Shown: positions 48,348-57,727, numbered from the stretch's first letter. The stretch is DNA of 64,000 nucleotides from an uncultured Paracoccaceae bacterium (GCA_947487205.1 CANKVU010000020.1:1-64000); one strand, 5' to 3'. Program-made: numbers and translations. Notes: generated by a model from the letters alone, not told the origin.

Positions 48348-49944
48348 CGCGGCCCAGGATCATGTCCGCGCCCTTCTCTGCGATCATGAACACGGCGGCC
48401 TGGATGTTGCCGGATACCTGGGTCGGCATGATCGAGGCATCCACGACCCGCAATCCCGCCACGCCATTGACCCGCAGCCGCGGATCGACCACCGCCTCCG
48501 GATCCACGCCCATCCGGCAGGTGCCCGCGGCGTGGTAGATCGTCTGCCCGTTCGACCGGGCGAAGCGCAGCCAGTCCTCGTCGCTGTCGCAACCGGGGCC
48601 CGGCGACATCTCCGCCACGCGCCACTCGTCCAGCGGCGGCTGCTCCACGATGCGGCGCCCCTCGCGCATGCCCGCGATCATGGTCATGCGGTCCTCGGCC
48701 GCGTCGAGGAAGTTCGGCCGGATCGCGGGCTGGTCCTCCATCCGCGGGGACCGGGCATGGATGCTGCCTCGCGACTGGGGCCGGAGCTGGGTCACGCCGA
48801 GCGTCATGCCCGGTTCCGCTTCCAGCTTGCGCTCGGCGGCATTGGCATAGCTCGCGTGCATGAAGAAGAACTGCACGTCAGGGCCGGCCAGATCCTCGCG
48901 GGTGCGCACGAAGCCATAGGCGAGGCCGGTGCCGAAGGTCAGGATCCCGCGCCGCCCGACGCCGTACCGAAGAACCTCCCGAACCAGACGCAGGCCGCGG
49001 CCAAGTTCGTTGAGGGTCTCGGGGCGGCTGACGCGCCAGTTCAGCCGCGTGCAGAAATGGTCGGAATAATTCTCGCCGACCTGGGACAGGTCCCGCACCG
49101 GGGCGATCCCCAATTCGGCGAGGCGCGCACCGTCGCCGATGCCGCTCAGTTCCAGCAGGTGCGGCGTCTGCACCGCCCCGGCACACAGCACGACCTCGCG
49201 GCCGGCGGCGAAGGTCTCCTCGGGGCGACCGTCGCGGGCAACGGCGACCCCGGTCGCGCGCCCGTCCTCGACCAGGATCCGTCGGACCCGCGCCCCGGTT
49301 TCGATCCGCAGGTTGGGACGGTCCCGGACGGGATCGAGATAGGCCGCCGCCGCGCTGACCCGCCGGCCGTTCTTCTGGTTGACCTGGTAATATCCGAATC
49401 CCTCCTGCGTCCGGCCATTGTAATCCGGGTTCAGGGCGTGACCGGCGGACCGGGCGGCGGCGAGGAACGCCTCCCCGATCCCCGGGCGCTCGGCGACCTC
49501 GGTGACGGGAAGCGGTCCCTCGGCGCCGCGGAAGCCGTCGGGGTCGGGGTCGGCATAGCTCTCCACCCGGCGGAACAGGGGCGCCACGTCGTCGAAGCTC
49601 CACCCCGTGCACCCCATCTGCGCCCAGCCGTCGTAGTCGAGGCGCTGGCCGCGGACATAGATCATGCCGTTGATCAGGGTGGAGCCGCCCAGCCCCTTGC
49701 CGCGCGGGATCGCGATCGGGCGGTCCATCGTCCCCGGCTCCGGGTCGGAGGTGAACATCCAGTTGAACCGGGGATTGGTCAACAGCTTGTAGAAACCCGC
49801 CGGAATGACCGTCCAGGGGCTGCGCGCCCGCTCCCCGGCCTCGATCAGGACCACCCGGTTCCGGGGATCGGCGCTCAACCTGTTGGCCAGGACGCACCCG
49901 GCGGTGCCGCCCCCCACGATGACGTAATCGGCCGGTTCAGACAT
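48340..49944 (-). CDS. GMC-family FAD oxidoreductase (choline dehydrogenase-like)
   Basis: A 534-residue flavoenzyme. The FAD-binding βαβ motif is VGGGTAGCVLANRLS (about 10–24), followed by GMC signature 1 (GKGLGGSTLINGMIYVRGQ, about 84–102) and signature 2 near ELSGIGDG. The C-terminal catalytic His lies in TIYHAAGTCRMG, and the RPQSRGSI block is conserved. It oxidises an alcohol to an aldehyde, passing electrons to a carrier or O2. The exact substrate is unknown and 'choline dehydrogenase' is only a family name. It overlaps the next gene by 8 bp and follows the shikimate dehydrogenase-like gene by 36 bp. Confidence 0.88.
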   Translation of the reverse strand: MSEPADYVIVGGGTAGCVLANRLSADPRNRVVLIEAGERARSPWTVIPAGFYKLLTNPRFNWMFTSDPEPGTMDRPIAIPRGKGLGGSTLINGMIYVRGQRLDYDGWAQMGCTGWSFDDVAPLFRRVESYADPDPDGFRGAEGPLPVTEVAERPGIGEAFLAAARSAGHALNPDYNGRTQEGFGYYQVNQKNGRRVSAAAAYLDPVRDRPNLRIETGARVRRILVEDGRATGVAVARDGRPEETFAAGREVVLCAGAVQTPHLLELSGIGDGARLAELGIAPVRDLSQVGENYSDHFCTRLNWRVSRPETLNELGRGLRLVREVLRYGVGRRGILTFGTGLAYGFVRTREDLAGPDVQFFFMHASYANAAERKLEAEPGMTLGVTQLRPQSRGSIHARSPRMEDQPAIRPNFLDAAEDRMTMIAGMREGRRIVEQPPLDEWRVAEMSPGPGCDSDEDWLRFARSNGQTIYHAAGTCRMGVDPEAVVDPRLRVNGVAGLRVVDASIMPTQVSGNIQAAVFMIAEKGADMILGRDG

Positions 49945-49980
49945 CGTGATCGCCTCCCCGCCCGCGCCGCCAGCCGGCGG

Positions 49981-50808
49981 TCATGGGATCGCCCCCATGT
50001 GCCGGGCCATCAGCTCGATCTGCCTTTCCAGCATCGGCAGCCCCGCATGTGTGTGGCAACCCCGCGCCCCCGCGCTCGCCAGCAGCGGGGTTTCCACCGG
50101 ATCCATGATCACCTCGGCGACGATCTGACCGGGACCGAGCGTGTCCGGATCGACCGGCATCGGATCGTCCGGCTGCAGGCCGAGCGAGGTGGCGTTGACG
50201 ACGAGGTCGTAGGCCCCCGCCGCCTCGTCGGACGCCGCCGCCGCGACCGCCAGGCTCGGGTACTGCGTCGCGATCCGGTCGGCGAGGGCCCGGGCCCGGT
50301 CCACCGTCCGGTTGGCAATCGTCAGACGCTCTGCGCCGGCCCCGGCCAGGGCGAAGGCGATGGCGCTGGCCGCCCCCCCTGCCCCGGCCAGAAGCACCCG
50401 AAGGCCGGCGATGTCGAAGCCCGCGCCGCGCAATCCCTCCACGAAGCCGATCCCGTCCAGCATCGTCCCCACCATGCGGCCGTCGGACTCTCGGCGGACG
50501 CAATTGACCGCGCCGATCCGGGCGGCCTCGTCGGTGATCTCGTCGCAGAGGTCGGGCATGGCGCCCTTGTGGGGGACGGTGGCGATGAAGCCGCCGAAAT
50601 TCTGCATCCCGCGCAGACCGTCGATCGTGCGGTGCAGATCCTCCGGCGCGACATGCATCGGCACCAGGACGCCGTCGACGCCCCGGTCGCGGAACAGGGC
50701 ATGCATGACCTGGGGCGTCTTCACGTGCCCGATCGGGTCGGCCAGGATGCCGTAGAGGCGGGTCCGTCCGGTGACGCGCGGGCCGGGGGCGGTGTCAGGA
50801 TGCGACAT
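49981..50808 (-). CDS. Shikimate/quinate dehydrogenase-like protein
   Basis: A 275-residue AroE-family enzyme. The N-terminal ILADPIGHVKTPQVMHALF corresponds to the substrate-binding SxS region, here T-P in place of S-P-S. The conserved catalytic Lys is in VPHKGAM and the catalytic Asp in MLDGIGFVEGL. The NADP domain motif is LLAGAGGAASAIA and the NRT clamp is ANRTVDRA. Because the substrate-site Ser and Asn/Thr residues are altered (MLDG instead of NTDG), and it is encoded in a catabolic operon, it is more likely a quinate- or related polyol dehydrogenase than biosynthetic AroE. It overlaps the aldehyde dehydrogenase gene by 14 bp. Confidence 0.82.
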   Translation of the reverse strand: MSHPDTAPGPRVTGRTRLYGILADPIGHVKTPQVMHALFRDRGVDGVLVPMHVAPEDLHRTIDGLRGMQNFGGFIATVPHKGAMPDLCDEITDEAARIGAVNCVRRESDGRMVGTMLDGIGFVEGLRGAGFDIAGLRVLLAGAGGAASAIAFALAGAGAERLTIANRTVDRARALADRIATQYPSLAVAAAASDEAAGAYDLVVNATSLGLQPDDPMPVDPDTLGPGQIVAEVIMDPVETPLLASAGARGCHTHAGLPMLERQIELMARHMGAIP

Positions 50809-52234
50809 AGGCGGTCTTCACGATGGTATAGAATTCCCGGGCATGGGCACCCTGCTCGCGCGGGCCGTAGCTGGAGGCCTTCCGCCCGCCGAAGGGCACG
50901 TGGTAATCCACCCCGGCGGTCGGCAGGTTGACCATCACCATCCCCGCCTGGGCGTGCCGGCGGAAGTGCGTAGCGTGCTTGAGGCTGGTGGTGGCGATCC
51001 CCGCCGACAGGCCGAACTCCGTGTCGTTGGCCACCGCCAGGGCCTCGTCGTAATCCTTCACCCGGATCACCGCCGCGACGGGTCCGAAGATCTCCTCCCG
51101 CGCGATGCGCATGTCGTTCCGCACCTCGGTGAACAGGGCCGGCGTCAGGTAGAAGCCCGGCGCGTCGCGTTCCAGCCTCTGGCCGCCATGGGCCAGGGTG
51201 GCCCCCTCGCCGCGGCCGATCGCGAGGTATTCCTCGTCGGTCGCAAGCTGCCTTTCGTCCACGACGGGGCCGATCTGCGTCTCCGGGTCCAGGGCGTTGC
51301 CGATCCGCAGCGCGTCGATCCGGTCGCACATCGCCGCCACGAAGCGGTCGTGGATGCCCTCCGTCACGATCAGCCGCGACGAGGCCGTGCAGCGCTGGCC
51401 GGTCGAGAAGAAGGCGCCGTTCACCGCCGCCTCCACCGCCGTGTCGAGATCGGCGTCGTCGAGCACGACGAAGGGATTCTTGCCCCCCATCTCCAGCTGC
51501 ACCTTCTTCATGGGCGTCGCGGCGACGCAGTCGGCGGCGATCCCGCGTCCCGTCGCCACCGACCCGGTGAAGGAGATCGCGTCGATCCCGGGATGGTCGA
51601 CCATGGCCTGCCCGACATGCCGCCCCGGCCCCATGATGAGGTTGAGGACCCCGTCGGGCAGTCCCGCGCGGTTCAGGATGTCGACCAGCAGCCAGGCCGA
51701 ATGGGGCACCAGTTCGGCGGGCTTGAGAACCACCGTGTTGCCCCAGGCCAGCGCCGGCGCGATCTTCCAGGCGGGTATGGCGATGGGGAAGTTCCAGGGC
51801 GTGACGATCCCCACCACGCCCACGGGTTCACGGGTGACGGCGACCTCCACCCCCGGCCGGACCGAGGGCCCGAATTCCCCCCCCGGCCGCAGCGCCTCGC
51901 CGGCGAAGAACGACAATACCTGCCCGGCCCGGACCGCCTCGCCGATCCCTTCGGCGAGGGTCTTGCCCTCCTCGCGCGACAGCGCGCGGCCGAGCTCGTC
52001 CTTGCGCGCCATGACCTCGCCCGAGGCGCGCATGAGGATGTCATGGCGCTCGCCGGGCAGGCTCGCGGACCAGCGCGGCAACGCCGCGGAGGCGGCCGAG
52101 ACCGCCGCGTCCACGTCCCCGGGCCGCGCTTGCGCGAAGGTCCCGATCACGTCGCCGGTGTCGGAGGGGTTGATGTTGCGGGCCGCGTCGCCGCCCGGCG
52201 CGGCCTGGCCGCCGATGATGTTGTCGAAATGCAT
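50795..52234 (-). CDS. NAD(P)-dependent aldehyde dehydrogenase
   Basis: A 479-residue cytoplasmic ALDH with all key residues. The cofactor-region Asn is in TPWNFPIAIPAWK, the Rossmann stretch is FTGSVATGRGIA, the general-base Glu is in QLEMGGKNP, and the catalytic Cys is in STGQRCTASSR. The end (VPFGGRKASSYGPREQG) resembles 2,5-dioxovalerate / α-ketoglutarate-semialdehyde and succinate-semialdehyde dehydrogenases. It oxidises the aldehyde formed by upstream alcohol dehydrogenases in this operon. It follows the SDR gene by 16 bp. Confidence 0.9.
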   Translation of the reverse strand: MHFDNIIGGQAAPGGDAARNINPSDTGDVIGTFAQARPGDVDAAVSAASAALPRWSASLPGERHDILMRASGEVMARKDELGRALSREEGKTLAEGIGEAVRAGQVLSFFAGEALRPGGEFGPSVRPGVEVAVTREPVGVVGIVTPWNFPIAIPAWKIAPALAWGNTVVLKPAELVPHSAWLLVDILNRAGLPDGVLNLIMGPGRHVGQAMVDHPGIDAISFTGSVATGRGIAADCVAATPMKKVQLEMGGKNPFVVLDDADLDTAVEAAVNGAFFSTGQRCTASSRLIVTEGIHDRFVAAMCDRIDALRIGNALDPETQIGPVVDERQLATDEEYLAIGRGEGATLAHGGQRLERDAPGFYLTPALFTEVRNDMRIAREEIFGPVAAVIRVKDYDEALAVANDTEFGLSAGIATTSLKHATHFRRHAQAGMVMVNLPTAGVDYHVPFGGRKASSYGPREQGAHAREFYTIVKTAYVAS

Positions 52235-52250
52235 GCTCGCTTGCCGCCCG

Positions 52251-53060
52251 TCAGGTCATGTAGAGTCCGCCGGCGACGTCGATCGTCTGTCCGGTCACGA
52301 AACTGGCCTCCGAGGACGTCAGCCAGAGCGCGGTATCGGCGACCTCGGCGGGCTGGCCGAGCCGCGCCATGGGGGTCATCTCCACCTGGGCCGCGTTGAT
52401 CTCGGGTGCCACGCCGGCCACCATCGGCGTCTCGATCCGGCCCGGTGCCAGCGCGTTCACCCGGATGCCGAAGGGGCCGAGCTCGGCGGCCAGGTGCTTG
52501 GTGAAGCCGATGATCGCCGATTTCGTCGCCGCGTAATGGCAGGCCACGATCGGGGAGTAGGTCTTGCCCGCCACCGAGGAAGTGTTGACGATCCAGCCGC
52601 GCCCCGCCGCGCGCATCGCCGGGCTGAGGGCCCGGATCGTGTTGAAATGGCCGGTGAGGTTCACGTCCACGACCCGGCGCCATTCGTCGGGATCCATCTC
52701 CCAGACGCGATGCGCCTGGCCGGCATGCTTGGGCGAGATGCCGGCGTTGTTCACCACCGTGTCGAAGGCGCCGCCGATCCGCGCGCCCGCGCCCTCCAGC
52801 GCCGCCGCGAGCGCCGCGTAGTCGCTCACATCGGCAGGCAGCCCGATCGCGCCGCCGGGGCGGATGTCCTCGAAGGCGGCGACGGCCTCGGCCACGTCGC
52901 CCTCCGCAAGGTCCAGCACGCCCACGGTCGCGCCGCGGCGGACGAAGGCCCCGGCGATGGCGCGGCCGATCCCGCGCGCCGCCCCCGTGACCAGGACCCG
53001 CCGGCCGGCATGGCTGTCGCGCGCGGCGTGGCGGCGGTCGGTGTCATCTGCAAGCTGCAT
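52251..53060 (-). CDS. Short-chain dehydrogenase/reductase
   Basis: A 269-residue SDR. The cofactor motif is TGAARGIGRAIA (about 25–36), the NNAGIS motif follows, the catalytic Ser is in NTSSVAGK, and the Tyr/Lys pair is in HYAATKSAI. The C-terminal end (GQTIDVAGGLYMT) is typical of 3-oxoacyl-ACP-reductase-like SDRs. The Asp in VLDLAEGD suggests NAD over NADP. It oxidises or reduces a hydroxyl/keto group of the operon's substrate. It starts two bases after the livF stop. Confidence 0.88.
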   Translation of the reverse strand: MQLADDTDRRHAARDSHAGRRVLVTGAARGIGRAIAGAFVRRGATVGVLDLAEGDVAEAVAAFEDIRPGGAIGLPADVSDYAALAAALEGAGARIGGAFDTVVNNAGISPKHAGQAHRVWEMDPDEWRRVVDVNLTGHFNTIRALSPAMRAAGRGWIVNTSSVAGKTYSPIVACHYAATKSAIIGFTKHLAAELGPFGIRVNALAPGRIETPMVAGVAPEINAAQVEMTPMARLGQPAEVADTALWLTSSEASFVTGQTIDVAGGLYMT

Positions 53061-53062
53061 CC

Positions 53063-53767
53063 TCAGATCCCCAGATAGGCTTGGCGGACATGGTCGTTCC
53101 GGAGCAGGGCCTCGGCCGCATCGTCGAGCACCATCTCGCCGTTCTCGAGCACATAGCCCCGGTCGGCGGCCTTCAGGGTGTGCCAGACGTTCTGCTCCAC
53201 GATCAGGACGGTCATGCCCGAGGCCGCCACCTTGGAGATCACGTCGAAGACCTGCTCCACGATGATCGGCGCGAGGCCCAGCGACGGCTCGTCGAACATC
53301 AGAAGGCGCGGCCGGGCCATCATGCCGCGGGCGATCGCCACCATCTGCTGCTCGCCCCCGGACAACGAGGAGGCGTGCTGCTCCAGCCGTTCGCCGAGCC
53401 GCGGGAACAGGTCGAGGACCTCCGCCAGCGTCTCGGACCGCACCCCGCGGGCATCGCGCCGATGCGCCCCCATCAGCAGGTTCTCGCGCACGCTCATGTC
53501 GGGAAAGAGCTGCCGCCCCTCCGGGATCAGGGTGATGCCGCGATCGACCACGTCGTGCGGCTGCAGCTTCGAGATCTCCTCCCCCTCGAAGAACACGCCG
53601 CCCGACTTGGGCGTGACCAGGCCCGAGATGGTCCTGAGGGTCGTGGTCTTGCCGGCGCCGTTCGCGCCGACGATGGTGACCACCTCGCCCGCCTCCACCC
53701 GCAGCGACACGTCCTGCAGGATCACCGTCGAGCCGTAGCCCGCATCCACGTTCCGGACATCAAGCAT
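53063..53767 (-). CDS. Branched-chain-type ABC transporter ATPase LivF
   Basis: A 234-residue ABC ATPase: Walker A GANGAGKTT (about 33–41), signature LSGGEQQM, Walker B LLMFDEPSLGLAP and H-loop V-EQN. It is the second ATPase of a Liv/HAAT-type importer whose other parts are encoded just upstream. It overlaps the livM–livG fusion by 8 bp. The real substrate is probably not a branched-chain amino acid, given the catabolic neighbours. Confidence 0.92.
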   Translation of the reverse strand: MLDVRNVDAGYGSTVILQDVSLRVEAGEVVTIVGANGAGKTTTLRTISGLVTPKSGGVFFEGEEISKLQPHDVVDRGITLIPEGRQLFPDMSVRENLLMGAHRRDARGVRSETLAEVLDLFPRLGERLEQHASSLSGGEQQMVAIARGMMARPRLLMFDEPSLGLAPIIVEQVFDVISKVAASGMTVLIVEQNVWHTLKAADRGYVLENGEMVLDDAAEALLRNDHVRQAYLGI

Positions 53768-55562
53768 TGGCGAACTCCTTGCCCAGATAGGCCTCGATCA
53801 CGTGGGGATCGCGCACCACCTCCTGCGGATCGCCCTGGGCGATGATCTCGCCCGAACTGAGCACGATCACCCGGTCGGACAGCGCCATGACGGCCTGCAT
53901 CACGTGCTCGATGGCGATGATGCTGACCCCGGTCTCGCGGATCGACAGCATCAGGTCGACGGCGCGCTTCACGTCGGTGCGGTTGATGCCGGCCATCACC
54001 TCGTCGAGGAGCAGGACGCGCGGCTTCATCGCCATGACGCGGGCGACCTCCAGCCGTTTCAGGCCGCCGACGGTGAGGCTGTTGGCCTCGTCCTGCAGAT
54101 ACCGGCCGAGGCCCATCCGGTGGGCGGTCTCCCGCGCGGCTTCCCGCGCGTCCGACACGGCATGGTGGCGGTGGAACGCCCCCACCATGATGTTCTCCTC
54201 CACCGTCATCGCCGCGAAGGGCTGCACGATCTGGAAGGTACGGCCGAGCCCGAGCGCGGCGAAATCCCCCGGGCTTGCGGGATCGTGCCACTCCCCGTCG
54301 GGACCGAGCAGCGAGACCCGCCCCCGGTCGGGCTTGAGGAAGCCCGAGAGCATGTTGAACACGGTGGTCTTGCCCGCCCCATTGGGACCGATCAGCCCCA
54401 AGATCTCCCCCTCCCGCAGGGTGAAGCCGACATCGTTGGTGACGTGCAGGCCGCCAAAATGTTTCTGCAGGCCCTCCACGCGCAGGACCGGGTCGCCGAT
54501 CCGGGGCGCGGCGTCGGACCGGGCGACGGCGGCGATATGGGTGTCGGGTTCGTCCCCCGTGGCCTCCCTGTGCCCCGAGGCGAAGCGTGACAGCACCCCC
54601 ATGATCCCGTTCGGCATGAACAGCACGACCAGCATCAGCACCACGCCGTAGACGAAGCCGTGGAGCCCGATCGCCTCGGCGCCGAGCGCGCCGCGGGCGA
54701 ACTCGGTGATCGGCACCAGCAGGACCGCCCCCAAAAGCGGCCCCCAGACGGTCCCGATCCCGCCGATCAGGGCGAACATCGCGATCTGGATCGACAGCTG
54801 GAGCGAGAACATCGAGGCCGGCTCGATGAAGGTCAGGTACATGGCGTGGAACGTGCCCACCATCGCCGACAGGGCCGCCGAGACGGCGACCGCGATCAGT
54901 CGCACCTTCACGGTGCCGACGCCCGCGGCCCGCGCCGCCGATTCCCGCTCCCGCGTCGCGACGAGGTGGAATCCGAGCCGGCGCGACCGGATCGCCCAGG
55001 CCACGCCGAGGCAGACCAGAAGCATTCCGAAGGCGATGACGAGGGCGGGCAGGCGCTCGCGGAACACCATCCATTCCCAGCCGATCTTGAGCGGGATCAT
55101 CAGGCCCGTCGCCCCGCCCGTCAGCTCGCGGAAATGCAGCGCCAGGACGCGGAACACCTCCAGGAAGGCGATCGTCGCCAGGGCGAAGAACGGCCCGTGC
55201 AGCCGGAAGCAGGGATAACTGACGACGATCGCCGCGACCACGGCGACGGCCGCCCCGGCGAACATGCCGATCCAGGGCGAGATCCCCATGTTGACGAGGA
55301 TCACCCCGGCATAGGCCCCGATCCCGTAGAAGATGGCGTGGCCGAGCGACAACTGCCCGGCATAGCCGCCGACGATGTTCCACGCGGTCGAAAGCGCCGC
55401 GAAGATGCAGATCGTGATGAAGATGTGATAGACGAACTCGTCGCCGATCGCGACGGGGATCACGAAGAGCGCGGCGAGGACCAGCCCCAGCGCGATCAGC
55501 CCCAGGCGGTGACGGCCGATGCGGGCCGGCGGCGCGGCGGATTTCATGGTCGTGTCGGTCAT
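53760..55562 (-). CDS. Fused LivM permease–LivG ATPase of an ABC importer
   Basis: A 600-residue single polypeptide. Residues about 1–330 are a LivM permease with eight to ten helices (GGYAGQLSLGHAIFYGIGAY, then the FRLHGPFFALATIAFLEVFRVL stretch split at about 115–136). A linker of about 25 residues follows, then a LivG ATPase (about 355–600) with Walker A GPNGAGKTT, Walker B VLLLDEVMAG and a degenerate signature LTVGGLKRLEVA. Both halves are full length, so this is a true fusion with no frameshift. The ATG at 55562 overlaps livH (ATGA). Confidence 0.92.
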   Translation of the reverse strand: MTDTTMKSAAPPARIGRHRLGLIALGLVLAALFVIPVAIGDEFVYHIFITICIFAALSTAWNIVGGYAGQLSLGHAIFYGIGAYAGVILVNMGISPWIGMFAGAAVAVVAAIVVSYPCFRLHGPFFALATIAFLEVFRVLALHFRELTGGATGLMIPLKIGWEWMVFRERLPALVIAFGMLLVCLGVAWAIRSRRLGFHLVATRERESAARAAGVGTVKVRLIAVAVSAALSAMVGTFHAMYLTFIEPASMFSLQLSIQIAMFALIGGIGTVWGPLLGAVLLVPITEFARGALGAEAIGLHGFVYGVVLMLVVLFMPNGIMGVLSRFASGHREATGDEPDTHIAAVARSDAAPRIGDPVLRVEGLQKHFGGLHVTNDVGFTLREGEILGLIGPNGAGKTTVFNMLSGFLKPDRGRVSLLGPDGEWHDPASPGDFAALGLGRTFQIVQPFAAMTVEENIMVGAFHRHHAVSDAREAARETAHRMGLGRYLQDEANSLTVGGLKRLEVARVMAMKPRVLLLDEVMAGINRTDVKRAVDLMLSIRETGVSIIAIEHVMQAVMALSDRVIVLSSGEIIAQGDPQEVVRDPHVIEAYLGKEFANA

Positions 55563-56446
55563 GGCGATACGTGCGATTGGCTGACGCGGGTTCCGAAAAG
55601 ACCCGACGGTTTCAGGATGAGGATCACGAGGAAGATCCCGAAGACGACGGCCTCGCGCAGGTCGGAACCGATGTAGAAGCCCGACAGGGCATCGACGAGG
55701 CCGATGATGAGCGCCCCGAAGAAGGCCCCCGGGATCGACCCGAGCCCGCCCAGCACGACGATGACGAAGGCGATCAGCACGAAGTAGGTGCCGATGGTCG
55801 GCGAGGTCGGATAGAGCGGCGCGATCAGCGCCGACCCGAAGCCGACGCAGGCCGCGCCGATGCCGAAGGTGAGCACGTAGATGAACCGGTCGTTGATCCC
55901 CATCAGCCGCGCCGCGGCGCGGTTCTGGGCGGTCGCGCGGATCGCCCGGCCGGTATTGGTCCGCGCCAGGAACAGCTGCAGCCCGATCACCAGCAGGATC
56001 GCGGCGAGGAAGATCCACAGCTGTCCCTCGAGGATGCGCACCGGCCCGATCTCGATCTGCGAGCGCACGCCGTAGTTCGGCGTGTTGGCGATGTCCGCGC
56101 CGAAGATCAGGAGCGCCAGGTTGATCAGGGCCGTCGAGAGGCCCACCGTGGCGAAGATCTGGATATGCTCGTCCCTGGCCTGCATCAGCGGCTGGATCAG
56201 CAATCTCTGCGTCACCGCGCCGAGGACGAACAGGATCGGGATGACCGCGACGGCCGTGGCATAGGGATGCACGCCGAGCCCGGTGGTCAGCAGGAAGGTC
56301 AGGTACATGCCCACCATCAGGAACTCCCCGTGGGCGAAGTTGACCACCTTGACGATCCCGAAGATCAGGGTCAGCCCCACCGCGACGATGGCGAAGAGGC
56401 CCCCGAGCATCAGACCGTTGGCGATGATCTGGAGAAAGGTCTGCAT
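55559..56446 (-). CDS. LivH-type ABC transporter permease
   Basis: A 295-residue inner-membrane permease with about eight helices. Family motifs include ANGLMLGGLFAIVAVGLTLIFGIVKVVNFAHGEFLMVG (split, about 8–45), the EAA-like IRATAQNRAAARLMGI and GGLGSIPGAFFGALIIG. It pairs with the LivM half of the fusion to form the translocation channel. An 81-bp gap with a strong hairpin separates it from the binding-protein gene upstream. Confidence 0.92.
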   Translation of the reverse strand: MQTFLQIIANGLMLGGLFAIVAVGLTLIFGIVKVVNFAHGEFLMVGMYLTFLLTTGLGVHPYATAVAVIPILFVLGAVTQRLLIQPLMQARDEHIQIFATVGLSTALINLALLIFGADIANTPNYGVRSQIEIGPVRILEGQLWIFLAAILLVIGLQLFLARTNTGRAIRATAQNRAAARLMGINDRFIYVLTFGIGAACVGFGSALIAPLYPTSPTIGTYFVLIAFVIVVLGGLGSIPGAFFGALIIGLVDALSGFYIGSDLREAVVFGIFLVILILKPSGLFGTRVSQSHVSP

Positions 56447-56473
56447 GACGGCTCCGTCGGAAGAGGGAAAGGC

Positions 56474-56501
56474 GGACCGCGGGGGGCGCCCCCCGCGGTC
56501 C
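56474..56501. terminator. Perfect 28-bp palindrome after the binding-protein gene
   Basis: Fourteen-base arms (GGACCGCGGGGGGC and its exact complement) make a very stable stem with no unpaired loop. It lies in the gap after the substrate-binding-protein stop and before livH, with no T-run. Such hairpins commonly protect the binding-protein message or cut down read-through, giving more binding protein than permease. Confidence 0.6.
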
Positions 56502-56527
56502 CGGCCGGGCCCGGCGCGGGGCGCGCC

Positions 56528-57727
56528 TTACTGGCCGATCTTCATCTCCGAGGTGGCCGCCTCGGCCGGATAGACGGTGACGAGCTTGCCGTCCTGCCAC
56601 TGCATGCCCATCATCTTGGCGCGCTCGTTCTGGTTGTTCTCTCCGAACTGGATGCCGTAGCCGGCCGCGGTCTCGCCCTCGGGGATGTCGATCTGCTCGA
56701 CCGCCTCGACGATGGCCTCGGGCTCGAAGCTCTCCGCCCCGTCGATCGCGGCGAAGATGGCCATGGCGCCGACATAATTGTTCAGGGAATGGCCCGACCG
56801 CGGCTCCTCGCCGTATTTCTCCCGGTAGGTCTCGACGAAATCCTCCATGCCGGGCGCATAGGCGGGATCGACCGTGTACTGGGTGAAGTCCACGTCCAGC
56901 ACGCCCTCGATGACATCCGTGCCCACCGCCTCGGCGGTCGGCACCATCGAATAGCCGCCGCCGCCGCCGATGATCGCGCCCAGCTTGAAGCCCGATTCGT
57001 TGGCCTGCTGCAGGAACAGCACCGAGTCGTTCTGGTAGGAGGTCTGCATCACCACGTCCACGTCGCGCCCCTGCAGGTCGAGGACCAGCGAAGACATGTC
57101 CACGGTCGAGGCCGGATAGCCCTGCACCGTGGCGATCTGCAGCCCGGCCTCCTCGCCGAAGCGCTCCTGATGGCCCGCGACCGAGGTTCCGTAGCTGGAA
57201 TCCTCGTGGATGATGCCGACCCGGACCTCGGATGGGTCCTTGCCCAGGGCCGGGGCGATCTCGTCCACGATCATCTGCACGGACATCCGGCCCATGTCCT
57301 CGGCCGTCGGATTGGTGCGATAGAGGTATTGCAGATCCCGGCCCGTCACCTCGTCGGCCACGGCTCCGAGTTCGAAATACGGAATGCCGGACAATTCCGC
57401 GACCTGGCTCGCGGCGATGGAGCGCGACGAGGAATAGGTCCCCAGGATCGCCTTCACCCCCTCGCGGGCGATCAGGCGCCGCGCCTCGCCGATGGCCTGG
57501 TTGTTGTCCACCGCGTCGCCCCGCACCAGGGTGATCTCCTCGCCCTGGACGCCGCCGTTCGCGTTGAACTCCTCGACGGCGATCTCCACGCCCCGCGCGC
57601 TCTCTTCGCCCAGAAGGGCAAGCTGGCCGCTGAACGGATAAAGTGCCCCGAACTTCACGTCGGCGGCGGCCGACCCGGCGAGCAGGGCCGCGGTGGCGGC
57701 CGTGGCCATGATGGATGACAGTCTCAT
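56528..57727 (-). CDS. Periplasmic substrate-binding protein of the Liv-type ABC importer
   Basis: A 399-residue protein. The signal peptide (MATAATAALLAGSAAADV, about 7–24) is followed by the type I periplasmic-binding fold opening FGALYPFSGQLALLGEESARG, typical of Peripla_BP_6/LivJ proteins. Further conserved blocks are GGVQGEEITLV, GTYSSSRSIAASQVAE and IPYFELGAVAD. The ATG at 57727 directly precedes the signal peptide. It delivers the operon's substrate to LivH–LivMG–LivF. The ligand is unknown, and a carboxylate is likely given the fold and the enzymes. Confidence 0.9.
   Translation of the reverse strand: MRLSSIMATAATAALLAGSAAADVKFGALYPFSGQLALLGEESARGVEIAVEEFNANGGVQGEEITLVRGDAVDNNQAIGEARRLIAREGVKAILGTYSSSRSIAASQVAELSGIPYFELGAVADEVTGRDLQYLYRTNPTAEDMGRMSVQMIVDEIAPALGKDPSEVRVGIIHEDSSYGTSVAGHQERFGEEAGLQIATVQGYPASTVDMSSLVLDLQGRDVDVVMQTSYQNDSVLFLQQANESGFKLGAIIGGGGGYSMVPTAEAVGTDVIEGVLDVDFTQYTVDPAYAPGMEDFVETYREKYGEEPRSGHSLNNYVGAMAIFAAIDGAESFEPEAIVEAVEQIDIPEGETAAGYGIQFGENNQNERAKMMGMQWQDGKLVTVYPAEAATSEMKIGQ

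Noticed and set aside
49750-49785. TTGAACC match in the GMC oxidase gene as another hairpin copy
   Set aside because: It encodes the normal FNW region of the protein and has no complementary arms.
53722-55383. Long arginine-rich minus-strand frame inside the livM–livG gene
   Set aside because: Out-of-frame shadow of a well-supported transporter gene.
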